A stretch of DNA of 64,000 bases from CAIMUS01 sp046347625 (GCA_046347625.1 JAXMFU010000003.1:744001-808000); one strand, 5' to 3'; shown: positions 33,736-43,557, counted from the first letter of the stretch. Notes: generated from the letters alone by a model not told the origin. Made by a program: numbers and translations.

Positions 33736-34575
33736 CTACAGTGCGATCATGTCCAGCCCATCCTGCCGGCTCAAGGTCTCCGGATCGCTTACTACGGCCA
33801 GGCTGGCCCGCTCCGGCGCCAGATAGTTGGCCGCCACCCGTTTGAGATCGTCGGTAGTGTTCCAGAAGTGTTGTTGTGACAGATCGGAGGCGTTCAGATC
33901 AATCCTCTTCTCCATACCATTAACCAGGATTTACGCAAACTGTCATTCCCGCGTAAGCGGGAATCCAGACGCTTGCCCTCCATGGCTGCTGGATTCCGGC
34001 GTCCCAGCCGGAATGACAGTGGTGAGTTGCTTAGCTAAAGGGTATTTTCGTAAGTCCTGTCAACAACACTTTCGGAACACTACCCCTTCAATACCCGCCG
34101 GCGGAATTCCCGCCGTTGCTCGGGTGTGCGGCCGAATAACTGACCGAAGAAGGCACTGATAGCCTCGCCGGCGGGAGAACCGGGACGGTCGATCGCGGCG
34201 ATAACACCCAGAATGGCTTCTTCCAGCGTGCGTGCCGGATGATCGTTCTGCTGCAACCATAGCAGCGAACGATCGAAGTCTTCCAGGGTTTCATTCAGGC
34301 GGGGATCGCGATAGAAAAAAAACGGAAGGCTCCGCTGTCAGGATGATAGCCGGCGCCGGCACCGTAGGCGCCACCCGGTTCGCGGACGGTACGATGCAGA
34401 TAGCCATTGCGCAGAAAATCACCCAGCACCTGTAAAGCCGGTGCGTCGGGATGATTCTGTGGCACCGTGGGGTAAGCCTTGGCACAGAAATTGACCTGGG
34501 TGCTGGTGCTCCAGCCTTGACGGATGCAGGCAGCCGGTGCCGGCAAGGTAAAGCCGGTGCCGGTCGAAGCCGGGT
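33736..34575 (-). pseudogene. M16-type peptidase, C-terminal remnant
   Basis: The minus strand encodes the C-terminal third of an insulinase-type (M16) metallopeptidase: GWSTSTQVNFCAKAYPTVPQN, FLRNGYLHRTVREPGGAYGAGAGY and, after a frame change at a run of eight T (34315-34322), YRDPRLNETLEDFDRSLLWLQ, IDRPGSPAGEAISAFFGQLFGRTPEQRREFRRRVL. MITE-B (33853-34084) interrupts it, and DDLKRVAANYLAPERASLAVVS follows to a TAG at 33736. The catalytic HxxEH half is absent: the remnant begins where a REP element starts at about 34580. The gene has thus been truncated, frameshifted and split, with IS630 just beyond its end. Confidence 0.8.
33853..34084 (-). repeat. MITE-B copy 1 inside the M16 relic
   Basis: This 232-base element has ends GGTAGTGTTCC (left) and GGAACACTACC (right), with longer inverted arms of about 24 bases (GTGTTGTTG/CAACAACAC). 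It is nearly identical to the copies at 53213-53444 and 57091-57322, in the opposite orientation. An inner stem GTCATTCC...GGAATGAC is present. No clear target duplication is seen here. Confidence 0.93.
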
Positions 34576-34594
34576 TAGCCGGGGCCAGCGGAAA

Positions 34595-34739
34595 CGATGG
34601 GTTTCGCGGCGCTACGCTCTGCTCTACCCATCCTACAACTGTGGGAGCGAGCTTGCTCACGAACCGAGAATCGTCGGCAAGCCAGCGTGGTTCGCGAGCA
34701 AGCTCGCTCCTACACAAGTGCGGACGACTGGTTACACCC
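34595..34739. repeat. composite of two REP halves
   Basis: GATGGGTTTCGCGGCGCT...CTACCCATCCTAC matches one arm of the palindrome at 5049-5151. It is followed by GGGAGCGAGCTTGCTCACGAA and TTCGCGAGCAAGCTCGCTCC, a hairpin related to MITE-A's core, and by GCGGACGACTGGTTACACCC, a MITE-A end. The block looks like fusion debris of two repeat families. Confidence 0.65.
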
Positions 34740-34747
34740 GTTCGATT

Positions 34748-35161
34748 TCAAGTAAAGGTAACCGCACTCGCCGGGCCGGTTAAATCGATTTCCAGACGTA
34801 CTCTGCTGGCGACCAGCAAGGGCACACGCATTCGTCCAGGGCCAGCCGCAAATTTGATAATGCCTGCTTTCTCAAGTTTTTTCAGGGTGCGCGAGAGGTT
34901 CGATTCCTTACGTCCGCTGAGTTCAGCGAGACGGCGTATGGATTCCGGCTTTTCTCGGTTAATAATCTGGAGAACCGCCAGATTATCCGGCGACAAAAGT
35001 TTAACCAGCGCTTCCGCCGCAACAACGTCAGTGTTTGATTGAAGAGCCGTTTCCTCAGAATCGAACCAGTGCTTTGGCAAACCTTCCGCTACACCTGGAT
35101 CACGAATCACCTGTTTCGTCCAGGCCATGAATTCGCCAATACTACCAATTTTATAAGTCAT
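34748..35161 (-). CDS. HTH antitoxin-type regulator (TumA-like)
   Basis: The 137-residue protein has a winged helix-turn-helix: LSPDNLAVLQIINREKPESI, then RRLAELSGRKESNLSRTLKKLEKAGIIKF (about residues 76-105). It belongs to the MarR/ArsR-like group found beside TumE toxins. It probably represses the operon and neutralises the toxin. Its start overlaps the end of the upstream toxin gene by 11 bases, so the two are co-translated. Toxin-first order is reversed from most such pairs. Confidence 0.7.
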   Translation of the reverse strand: MTYKIGSIGEFMAWTKQVIRDPGVAEGLPKHWFDSEETALQSNTDVVAAEALVKLLSPDNLAVLQIINREKPESIRRLAELSGRKESNLSRTLKKLEKAGIIKFAAGPGRMRVPLLVASRVRLEIDLTGPASAVTFT

Positions 35162-35522
35162 TGCAGATGCCTTTTTCGTCCATTACTCGTTTGACCTCGT
35201 GCCAGAAGTCTTCGAGAAGCTGAACAGCATTGATAAACCGATAAGGACGGCCAATATCTTTCTCGGTGCGGTGCCAGTGATCATAGGTTGTTGGATTTGA
35301 AACGTACTTTCCACCCCGATGCTTGACGGCATGGGCGTTATCGAATTTAACATAAGGCGGACCGCCTGCTTTAGGCCGGAAAAGCAACGCATAGCTGATT
35401 CCATGAGGTCGTTCAGGAGTTTTGTCTGTGCGCCTGGCCGAAAACTCGACTATATAGCCAGCAGCGGCCTCATAAGAGAGGCCATCAAGGCTCAGCAAGA
35501 TTTCCAGCTCATCATCTGTCAT
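35151..35522 (-). CDS. TumE/DUF6516-family toxin-like protein
   Basis: The 123-residue protein has the typical layout of this family: an N-terminal strand pair (YEAAAGYIVEFSARRTDKTPER), PHGISYALLFRPKAGGPPYVKFDNAHAV, then HRGGKYVSNPTTYDHWHRTEKDIGRPY and a C-terminal helix FINAVQLLEDFWHEVKRVM. Conserved charged residues (D, H, W-H-R) suggest an enzymatic, probably RNA-acting, toxin; the activity is inferred. With the HTH gene it forms a putative plasmid-addiction pair. Confidence 0.65.
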   Translation of the reverse strand: MTDDELEILLSLDGLSYEAAAGYIVEFSARRTDKTPERPHGISYALLFRPKAGGPPYVKFDNAHAVKHRGGKYVSNPTTYDHWHRTEKDIGRPYRFINAVQLLEDFWHEVKRVMDEKGICNDL

Positions 35523-35932
35523 CGCCCTATCCTATCATCATAGGATAATTTATCAATGCTTGATGGTGGTGGCAGTATACATGCAGGTTACTGAAAGACA
35601 TGACTATTTGGGGCAAACGAGAGCGAACCCCAACGGCCAGCGCCAGGAGCCAGAGTATCATGTTGGGGTTCGCTAGCGCTCACCCCAACGGTCATGTCAT
35701 GCGGCCTGGACACCCCCATAGATGAAAATTCCGTAGGCCGGAATAAGGCCGCAACGCGGCGTTTCCGGCAATGCGCCTACCGATGAAAATACTGCTATAC
35801 TTTCACGGCCACCTACGAGATCTGCCATGGTCCATCATTCGCATCTTGAACAATTAAGATGCGTCATCCCCACAAATCACCTTTCTAGAGCAAGACCGGC
35901 GATACGGCGTTATATTTCTTAAAAACCCTCAA
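35523..35932. repeat. intergenic repeats between toxin and adhesin genes
   Basis: Three repeat pieces: GAGAGCGAACCCCAACGG with the inverse GTTGGGGTTCGCTAGCGCTC (35618-35692); TGACATGA/TCATGTCA flanks; and CGTAGGCCGGAATAAGGCC...GCGTTTCCGGCAATGCGCCTAC (35732-35785), a relative of the tandem units at 1-248. The rest shows no gene. Confidence 0.6.
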
Positions 35933-38900
35933 CTATGGAGTAACCGGATAAGAGGCAGAGATAGTAGCGCATTTATAGCGCGTGTCCCCATTTTCATCAG
36001 CTTTACCATTACCACGATGATCACCATGCTCACGACCTACCATTACTTGATTTGCAGAGCATTCAAATGTTGACCTATTTGTTCCGTCTTCCTTACCAGA
36101 CTCCTGAATCCAGTTACTCCAGTCTTTGGGTTCGAGATTGATAGCGAAGCCACAATAGCTGAAGCTGATAGTAGCGCACTTATAGCGCGTGTCCCCATTT
36201 TCATCAGCTTTACCATTACCACGATGATCACCATGCTCACGACCTACCATTACTTGATTTGCAGAGCATTCAAATGTTGACTTATTTGTTCCGTCTTCCT
36301 TACCAGACTCCTGAATCCAGTTACTCCAGTCTTTGGGTTCGAGATTGATAGCGACGCCACCATTGCTGATAGTAGCGCACTTATAGCGCGTGTCCCCATT
36401 TTCATCAGCTTTACCATTACCACGATGATCACCATGCTCACGACCTACCATTACTTGATTTGCAGAGCATTCAAATGTTGACTTATTTGTTCCGTCTTCC
36501 TTACCAGACTCCTGAATCCAGTCACTCCATCCCAAAGGCGTTACCAAGAATGCCTGGATAAAAACCTTAAATTTCTTGCTGGTCGTATCAATGCCATCCC
36601 GTACTTCCACCGTAATGTTGGCGCAACCCGTTTGATTAGGCGCCGGAGTGACCTTAATGGTGCGATTGTTGCCACTGCCGGCCAGTATTAGGTTGGCATT
36701 CGGAATCAGCGTTTGATCATCCGAGCTTGCGGTGACCTTCAGGTCATCGGCAGCAGTTTCCACATCGCCGATCGTGAATGGGAGCAACCCGGTAGAGGAA
36801 TTCTGGCCGATTGTTTGATTGCCAATCGACGTGATCGTCGGCAAATCGTTGACTGCATTCACCGTGACCGTGAAGGCTGTACTGGTCGTCGCGGAGCCGT
36901 CAGAGACACTTACTGTAATTGCGGCGCTGCCGTTGGCATCAGCCACGGGGATGGCCATTATCGTCCGATTGACACCACTGCCGGCCAACACCAGATTAGT
37001 ATCCGGGATCAGTGTCGGGTTATTCGAGTTTACTGTGACCGTGAGGGTACCGACAGGATTGTCCACATCACTGATGGTGAACGGGAGCAGCCCGGTAGCG
37101 GTATCCTCGTCGATCGTTTGATCGGCAATCGATGTGATCGTCGGCCGATCATTCACCGGATTCACTGTTACCGTAAAGGTTATATTAGTGATAGCGCTTC
37201 CATCGGATACCCTTAGTGTAATCACGGCCCTACCGTTAGCATTGGCCGCCGGAGTGACCGTTATCGTGCGATTGGCGCCACTGCCGGCCAGCACCAGGTT
37301 GGCATTCGGAATCAGCGTTTGATTATCCGAACTCGGCGTGACGGTGAGAGTGCCGACCGGATTGTCCACGTCGTTGATCATGAACGCGAGCGGTCCGGTA
37401 GTGGTGTCCTCGTCGATCGTTTGATCGGCAATAGTCGTGATCGTTGGCGGATCATTGATCGGGTTGATGGTGAGCGAGACCGTGGCCACGTTGGAGTTCG
37501 CCTGGCCGTCGCTAGTCTGGTAGGTGAAATTGTCGGGACCGTTGTAGTTGATCACCGGCGTGTAGACGAAGGAGCCATCCCGGTTCAGCGTCACCACGCC
37601 ATGTGCCGGCACAGCGATCAGTACCGCCCGCAGCGGATCGTTTTCCACATCGCTGTCATTGCTCAACACCCCCCGCGGCGGCACCGTCAAGGTTTGATCT
37701 TCGTTAGTCGCGTAGGCGTCATTTTGCGCCACCGGCGGATCGTTGACCGAGTTTACCGTGACCGTGAAGGTTGTACTGGTCGTTGTGGTACCATCGGAGA
37801 CGCTCACCGTGATCACAGCGCTACCGTAGGCATTGGCCACAGGGGTGGCCATTATTGTGCGATCGGCGCCACTGCCCCCTAGCACCAGGTTGGTGTTCGG
37901 AATCAGCGTCGGGTTACTCGAACTCGCCGTGACGGTAAGGGTATCGACCCGATTGTCCACATCGCCGATGGTGAACACGAGCGGATTGGTAGCGGTGTCT
38001 TCGTTAATCGTTTGATTGGCAAGCGGCGTGATCGTCGGCGCATCATTGATCGCGGTCACCGTGACCGTGAAGGCTGTACTGGTCGTCGCGGCGCCGTCGG
38101 AGACAGTTACCGTAATTTCGGCGCTGCCGTTGGCATTGGCCGCTGGAGTGACGGTTAGGGTACGATTGGCGCCACTGCCGCCCAGCACCAGGTTGGCGCT
38201 CGGAATCAGCGTCGGATTATTCGAGCTCACTGTGACTGGGAGGATGTCGACTGGAGTGTCCACATCGCCGATAGTGAACGGAAGCGGTCCGGCAGCATTA
38301 TCTTCATCAATCGTTTGATCGGCAATCGATGTGATCGTCGGCGCATCATTGCGTCCGATAATGGTCAGCGTCACGGTCGTAGTGGTACCGTCGATCGTCA
38401 ACACCTCGAAGCCGGCCCTGAAGTCGGTCTTCTTTTCGTCCTCCCGCAGGGCCTGTACATTGGACGAATTATTGTTCAAGTTGTAGGTCCAGGTCCCACC
38501 GGCGTCGATGCTGAAAGTGCCATAGGTGCCGGGCGTATTGTCCTGTACCCGGAACCTGGCCTCGTCGGTATCCGGGTCTGTAACGTTGAGTTTGCCAGTA
38601 GCGGTGAGCGTAGTGTCTTCGACTACGTTGCCGGTGGCTTTACCGTCAAACCCGATTACGCTGACGTCATCCAGAAGGCTGCCTTGGGTGTCGCTGGTTT
38701 CAGTCAGATTATCGAAGCTAAGACGGGTTACCGTGCCGGTCGCCGTTACGGTATATGAGTATTTCTTCCAGACGGTATCAGTATTGCCTACCCCACTGGC
38801 CGAGAGGGATATCAGACGTGGGGGTGACGAGCCCCAGCGGACGTTCAGTTGGTTATCGAGTACACGGGGATGCGGCGAGAAGACAAAACTGAGTAGATAG

Positions 38901-41542
38901 GTCGTGCCAGGCGTGGTCGCCAGATTCTGATGAATCGCCGTAACACGTTGCGCATCCAAATCGGCCAACTGTTCACCTTGATACGGGGAACCAATAAAAT
39001 GATCTTGAATTTCGATCTTGTCGTCCGGACGGCTTGGATCTCGCTCCCAACCAGGGATACTGTCGTAATATCCCCATGTTCTTGGAAGAATATCAGGTAG
39101 TTCGAAACCGCCGTTGGTAACCAATTGCGCAACAATGGCAGGCGCATCGTTGACCCCGGTAATGGTCAGGGTCACTGGTGTGGCGGTACCGTCGATAGTC
39201 GACACCTGGAAGATATCGGTGCGTGTTTCGCCCTCTGGCAATGCCTGCACATCAGGCAACTCATTATTCAGGGTATAAGTCCAGGTGCCGCCGGCGTCGA
39301 TGCTGAAAGTGCCATAGCTGCCAAGCGTATTGCTCTGTACCTGGAACCCGGACTCGCCGGTATCCGGGTCTGTAACGTTGAGTCTGCCAGTGGCAGTGAG
39401 CGTGGTGTCTTCGACCACATTGCCGGTGGTGTCACCGGTCACGACGGCTGGATCAGGGACCGAATTCACCATAACCGTAAAGCTGCTACTAACCGTGTTT
39501 AAGCCATCGGATACGTTTATCGAGATGTTTGTGCTGCCGCTGGCATTGGGCAACGGTGTGGCCGTTATTGTGCGATTGGCGCCACTGCCACCCAGTACTA
39601 GATTGGTGTCCGGATCGGTGTCCGGGATTAACCCCCGGTTGTTCGAACTCGCCGTGATCTGAAGTGCTTCGGGGGGAGTCTCCCGGTCGCCAATTGTGAA
39701 CGCAATCGGTCCGGCAATTTCATCTTCATTGATAGTTTGATTGGCAATGCTGCTCAGCGTGGGAGGGCTGCCAATCTCGCGGACATCGACCACGAAGGTC
39801 TTGATGGTCGTGTCGGTGCCATCCGATACCTTCACCGTAATGGTGGCGCGACCCGTTTGATTAGCCACCGGGGTGGCCGTTATCGTCCAATTTCTGCCGC
39901 TACCAACCACTGTCAGGTTGGCGTCCGGGATCAGAGCTTGATTATCCGAGGTGGCGGTGACCGTGAGCGTATCGACCGGAGTATCGCGGTCATCGATAGT
40001 AAACGCGATCGGCCCGGTGGTACCGTTTACCGCGATAATCTGATCGGCAATGAGGGGTGTATTACTGTGATCGGGCGTTGCGGTCACACTGACGGCATCC
40101 AGATAGCTGCCAACGCTATTACTGCGTTCCGTCAGATTGTCGAACTGCAGACGCATGCTGGTTCCTACCGCCCTCAGAGAATAAGTATGTTCATTCCAGT
40201 CAGTGGTAGATACCCTTGTCCCATCGACCGTGAGGGTATCCACTCCTGATCCACCCCAAGAGATAGTCATAATGTTCTCGAGCACACCTGGGCGTGGCGA
40301 GAAGGCGAAACTGAGCAAATAGGTCGCGCCTGGTGTGGTCGCCAGATCCTGATAAATGGCCGTGACATGATTCGAATCCAGCTCGACAAATTGGTCACCC
40401 TGATACGGGGAACCGGCAACATTGTTCTGAATTTCGATAGCAATGCCCCTGCTTGTTGCACTTCGTGTCCAGCCAGGGATATTGTTGGACTGAATGACTG
40501 TTCCTCGAGCAATGGAAGGCCGTTCGAAGCTGCCATTGGTGACCAATTGAGAACCAATAACAGGCGCTTCATTGCGCCCGGTAATGGTCAGGGTCACTAC
40601 CGTGGGAGTGCCGTCGATCGTCAAGACTGCGAAGGAATCGGTGCGCGTTTCGCCTTCCTTCAAGTCCTGCACGGCATTCGAGTCATTATTAAGCGTGTAA
40701 GTCCAGTTACCGATGGCATCGATGCTGAAAGTGCCATAATCGGACGTCTTGCTCTGCACCTGGAACCCGGCCTCGCCGGAATCGGGGTCTGTAACGTTGA
40801 GTTTGCCGGTGGCAATGCGTTTAGTATTGTCGTCTTCGACCACGCTGCCGGTGGTGTCACCGGTGACGACGGCTGGATCGGGGGTCGGAGTTACATCGAT
40901 GGTGAAGGTTGCGCTCACCGTGATAACGGCTTTGCCGTTTTCATCGGCCGCCGGCGTGACGGTTAGAGTACGATTGCCGCCGCTGCCGCCCAATACCAGG
41001 TTGGCATCCGGGATCAGCTTTTGATTATCCGACGTTGCCTTGACGTCCAGTTTACTGAACGGATGGTCCGTCACACCACCAATGGTGAAAGTGATCAGTA
41101 CGTTTTTGCTGTCTTCAGCAATGGTCATATCGTCAATCGGCTCAATCTTCGGGCGCTCATTGACCTTGATATATACATCGGCCTTGGTTTCGATTTGGCC
41201 ATTGGTAATGAGATAAGTAAAAATGTCGAGACCGTGATAGCTTTTATTGGGCGTATAAGTCACCGTCTGATCGGAGTTGACGGTAACTGTGCCGTGGGCC
41301 GGGTCTTGGTATAAAGTCTTCTTGACGGTCAGAGTCCCACCACCGGGATCACTGTCATTAGCCAGCACCGCAATTGTCACCGGCGTGTCTTCCTCCGTGG
41401 TATTAGGACTGTCTGCCGATCCGTCATCCGCCGCCAGCGGCCCTTGCTGGGAGGATCCACCCCCCTCGGCCGCCGGTTCCACCTTGCACCCCACTATTAC
41501 CAGACCGATCACTAAGACAATTGCCCATGCTTTGCTTAACAT
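35933..41542 (-). CDS. giant VCBS/Ig-like surface lipoprotein (1869 residues)
   Basis: I chose the ATG at 41542 because it opens a lipoprotein signal (AIVLVIGLVIVGC, Cys19) with GGGGAG upstream; an in-frame extension of 68 codons is not protein-like. The mature protein is a chain of beta domains: a cadherin-like Asp-rich repeat (VAVLANDSDPGGG), VCBS domains (GKLNVTDPDSGEAGFQVQ, YGTFSIDAIGNWTYTLNN), two DUF642-like carbohydrate-binding modules (LVTNGSFERP...LSFAFSPRPGVLEN and LVTNGGFELP...), and about eight Ig-like repeats with the phrase TIDEDT...FTIGDVDN. The C-terminus holds three nearly identical modules of about 65 residues (WSNWIQESGKEDGTN, VMVGREHGDHRGNGKADENG). Such proteins act as adhesins or matrix proteins. 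A lipid anchor instead of a type I secretion tail is unusual. It is the last gene of the long minus-strand block. Confidence 0.88.
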   Translation of the reverse strand: MLSKAWAIVLVIGLVIVGCKVEPAAEGGGSSQQGPLAADDGSADSPNTTEEDTPVTIAVLANDSDPGGGTLTVKKTLYQDPAHGTVTVNSDQTVTYTPNKSYHGLDIFTYLITNGQIETKADVYIKVNERPKIEPIDDMTIAEDSKNVLITFTIGGVTDHPFSKLDVKATSDNQKLIPDANLVLGGSGGNRTLTVTPAADENGKAVITVSATFTIDVTPTPDPAVVTGDTTGSVVEDDNTKRIATGKLNVTDPDSGEAGFQVQSKTSDYGTFSIDAIGNWTYTLNNDSNAVQDLKEGETRTDSFAVLTIDGTPTVVTLTITGRNEAPVIGSQLVTNGSFERPSIARGTVIQSNNIPGWTRSATSRGIAIEIQNNVAGSPYQGDQFVELDSNHVTAIYQDLATTPGATYLLSFAFSPRPGVLENIMTISWGGSGVDTLTVDGTRVSTTDWNEHTYSLRAVGTSMRLQFDNLTERSNSVGSYLDAVSVTATPDHSNTPLIADQIIAVNGTTGPIAFTIDDRDTPVDTLTVTATSDNQALIPDANLTVVGSGRNWTITATPVANQTGRATITVKVSDGTDTTIKTFVVDVREIGSPPTLSSIANQTINEDEIAGPIAFTIGDRETPPEALQITASSNNRGLIPDTDPDTNLVLGGSGANRTITATPLPNASGSTNISINVSDGLNTVSSSFTVMVNSVPDPAVVTGDTTGNVVEDTTLTATGRLNVTDPDTGESGFQVQSNTLGSYGTFSIDAGGTWTYTLNNELPDVQALPEGETRTDIFQVSTIDGTATPVTLTITGVNDAPAIVAQLVTNGGFELPDILPRTWGYYDSIPGWERDPSRPDDKIEIQDHFIGSPYQGEQLADLDAQRVTAIHQNLATTPGTTYLLSFVFSPHPRVLDNQLNVRWGSSPPRLISLSASGVGNTDTVWKKYSYTVTATGTVTRLSFDNLTETSDTQGSLLDDVSVIGFDGKATGNVVEDTTLTATGKLNVTDPDTDEARFRVQDNTPGTYGTFSIDAGGTWTYNLNNNSSNVQALREDEKKTDFRAGFEVLTIDGTTTTVTLTIIGRNDAPTITSIADQTIDEDNAAGPLPFTIGDVDTPVDILPVTVSSNNPTLIPSANLVLGGSGANRTLTVTPAANANGSAEITVTVSDGAATTSTAFTVTVTAINDAPTITPLANQTINEDTATNPLVFTIGDVDNRVDTLTVTASSSNPTLIPNTNLVLGGSGADRTIMATPVANAYGSAVITVSVSDGTTTTSTTFTVTVNSVNDPPVAQNDAYATNEDQTLTVPPRGVLSNDSDVENDPLRAVLIAVPAHGVVTLNRDGSFVYTPVINYNGPDNFTYQTSDGQANSNVATVSLTINPINDPPTITTIADQTIDEDTTTGPLAFMINDVDNPVGTLTVTPSSDNQTLIPNANLVLAGSGANRTITVTPAANANGRAVITLRVSDGSAITNITFTVTVNPVNDRPTITSIADQTIDEDTATGLLPFTISDVDNPVGTLTVTVNSNNPTLIPDTNLVLAGSGVNRTIMAIPVADANGSAAITVSVSDGSATTSTAFTVTVNAVNDLPTITSIGNQTIGQNSSTGLLPFTIGDVETAADDLKVTASSDDQTLIPNANLILAGSGNNRTIKVTPAPNQTGCANITVEVRDGIDTTSKKFKVFIQAFLVTPLGWSDWIQESGKEDGTNKSTFECSANQVMVGREHGDHRGNGKADENGDTRYKCATISNGGVAINLEPKDWSNWIQESGKEDGTNKSTFECSANQVMVGREHGDHRGNGKADENGDTRYKCATISFSYCGFAINLEPKDWSNWIQESGKEDGTNRSTFECSANQVMVGREHGDHRGNGKADENGDTRYKCATISASYPVTP
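35945..36540 (-). repeat. three near-identical tandem modules in the adhesin gene
   Basis: A unit of about 200 bases occurs three times (near 35957-36166, 36167-36367 and 36368-36540), with only a few base changes apart from length differences at the joints. Each encodes a Trp-rich start and a Cys pair (FECSANQ, YKCATIS). Such similarity on DNA level means recent duplication or gene conversion. Confidence 0.9.
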
Positions 41543-41612
41543 ACTTGTATCTCCCCAGGTGGGGTTGTAAGGCCGCTTTGTGATTTCACGTTGGCCTTGA
41601 AAACCACTATTA

Positions 41613-42875
41613 TCAGAAACGGAAACCGCTCCCCAGCCGCAGGCTGAAACTCCGGTAATTGCTTCCCACCTCGCTGTAGAGGCCCAGCAACACGAGGCCC
41701 GATTCGCTGCGGGCATCTCCGAAGAGCCGCATTCCTCCCTGGACACCCAGGGTGAAATAATTCCCTACCGCTGCTTCTTGCAGGAAAGCCGTATGAATGC
41801 CATAAACTTCCGCAACCCAGCGATCGTAGAAAGGCACCGTGACTTTCAACCCATTTTTCAGAATCTGCTGGTCAACCCTGGCACCGACATCGTAATTGCC
41901 TATGGACAGTCCTTTCAGGGCCGTCAATTGATTACCGAGCGTCAATCCGAAGGGGCCGAAATCGTAATTCAGCATGCTGGCCAGCCCCATGATATACATC
42001 ACACTGCCGGCCCGGTAGTCCTGCGAGCCGCCACCGGCCATGCCCAGAGTGGGTGTGAGCGACCAGCTCAGCGGCGCTAACCAGCTACCTCCGGCCTCCT
42101 CCTTCGCTGACTCATTGCCGGGCAAAAACACTTTAACCGGGACGTTCAACAATATACTGCCGTTGTAAATGGTGGCATCCTCCACTTTCACATAGCTTAC
42201 TGGCATCCTGAATTTAGCCCCAACTCGATCGGTGAGCTCGACGCTGTAACCCAAGGGAAGGCTATACATGCGCCCGTCGATACCGCGGCTGCTGAACTGA
42301 CCGGCACCGGCCATCAGGCTGAGATTGATAGCGTCCATGTCCAGCGCCTTGGTAATGCTGTCTTCACCGCCGAAACCGGCATCCTGGAAAGAAGTCTTGG
42401 CCACCAGCGCCGTGGTGCTGTTCGGATTGCCATCCGACACCGCCACCGTCGATTGACGGTTCATTTGCTCTAAGAATTTTTTATACTCACTGCGACCCTG
42501 ATTCTGGAAAAAATTATTGATCTGGTTATATAGGAGGTTCCGATTGGCCGCCTTGAACGTTTCCTGAAACCCGGTACTGGGAATAGTCAGTGTTGCCTCG
42601 GTGCCGTTGCGATTAATCTCGAATTGCATGGCATTTTTGGCACCCCCATACTCCAGGACAGAGGTGGAAGCCTTATTCTCGAGGGGCGCAAATGGGCCGG
42701 TTGCTTCGAGCGCCTGCTGGACGACATTAAGAAAATCGGAACCACCGGCGGTCACGGTGGTTTGCTTATCAGCCGTAACGCTGGTAATAACAAAGACATC
42801 TCCGGCATACAGCGGTAGACTCAGCAGGGTGGCGATCACTGCAAATACTGTATAAATACAAATGATTTTATTCAT
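41613..42875 (-). CDS. outer-membrane beta-barrel protein
   Basis: The 420-residue product has a signal peptide (MNKIICIYTVFAVIATLLSLPLYAG), a mostly disordered or helical stretch, and from about residue 185 alternating amphipathic strands ending in LRLGSGFRF, the aromatic C-terminus recognised by the BAM complex. No named family is evident. It lies 70 bases before the adhesin gene on the same strand, so the two are probably co-expressed. It could anchor, export or display the adhesin; that is inference. Confidence 0.75.
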   Translation of the reverse strand: MNKIICIYTVFAVIATLLSLPLYAGDVFVITSVTADKQTTVTAGGSDFLNVVQQALEATGPFAPLENKASTSVLEYGGAKNAMQFEINRNGTEATLTIPSTGFQETFKAANRNLLYNQINNFFQNQGRSEYKKFLEQMNRQSTVAVSDGNPNSTTALVAKTSFQDAGFGGEDSITKALDMDAINLSLMAGAGQFSSRGIDGRMYSLPLGYSVELTDRVGAKFRMPVSYVKVEDATIYNGSILLNVPVKVFLPGNESAKEEAGGSWLAPLSWSLTPTLGMAGGGSQDYRAGSVMYIMGLASMLNYDFGPFGLTLGNQLTALKGLSIGNYDVGARVDQQILKNGLKVTVPFYDRWVAEVYGIHTAFLQEAAVGNYFTLGVQGGMRLFGDARSESGLVLLGLYSEVGSNYRSFSLRLGSGFRF

Positions 42876-43032
42876 ATTTGGCGCTGATTATAGTGCACGC
42901 ATCGTTAGGCAGGTGCGGCTAATGCATCTCCCCTGGCGATCACAATAAAATTTGATCTACAAAATTTCTACCAAATGACAATTAGTATAGCTCAGCATGG
43001 CTTAGTGTAGTAAAGTCTTTCTGCACCACTGT

Positions 43033-43554
43033 TTATCCACCGGCCAGGGTTTTCACCAGATCATTCAGACTGTCCAGTCGCTGCTGAGCCTCTTGTAACT
43101 GGTGTCGGCTCTCGTCGGCAGGCTGGTCTGTCCGCTTGACTTGCTGCAACTGGGTGCGAATTGCCCGGGCGTCGGCTTCCGCCTGCCGCAGCCTGGCTTG
43201 CTGTTGGCGCAAGCGCGCTTGGTCGGCGGCCCGACGCTGGCGCTCGCGCTCCAGCCGGACCCGCTGCGCCTGGATCGAAGCGTCCAATTTGTTCAAGCGG
43301 GCGTCGGCCTCCGCCAACTCTTGTTGCAACCGGGCGTGCTCCTGCTGTAACGCCTCGCTCTGACCTTCAAGCTGAGTCTGCTTCGATTGCTCGCTATGGA
43401 ATTCTTCCTGCCTGGCCGCAATGCGCCGCTCGTAGCCGCCTGTGGCCAGATTGGCGATGCCATCGAAAAGTCCGCCTTGACGTGGGTCGTCGACCGTCTG
43501 ACAGGCGGCCAGCAGCGAACCGAGCAACATCGTCAGGGTAGTTGTACGAATCAT
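43033..43554 (-). CDS. coiled-coil lipoprotein
   Basis: The 173-residue protein has a lipobox (LLGSLLAAC, Cys18) followed by a short linker and a long coiled coil (about residues 50-165) rich in Gln, Arg and Ala (RLQQELAEADARLNKLD, RQQQARLRQAEADARA). It should be an outer- or inner-membrane-anchored periplasmic rod. Its start lies three bases after the stop of the larger lipoprotein gene, so the two are coupled; it may be a second TagQ-like partner. The gap to the barrel gene is 157 bases and may hold a terminator or promoter. Confidence 0.75.
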   Translation of the reverse strand: MIRTTTLTMLLGSLLAACQTVDDPRQGGLFDGIANLATGGYERRIAARQEEFHSEQSKQTQLEGQSEALQQEHARLQQELAEADARLNKLDASIQAQRVRLERERQRRAADQARLRQQQARLRQAEADARAIRTQLQQVKRTDQPADESRHQLQEAQQRLDSLNDLVKTLAGG

Positions 43555-43557
43555 AGC

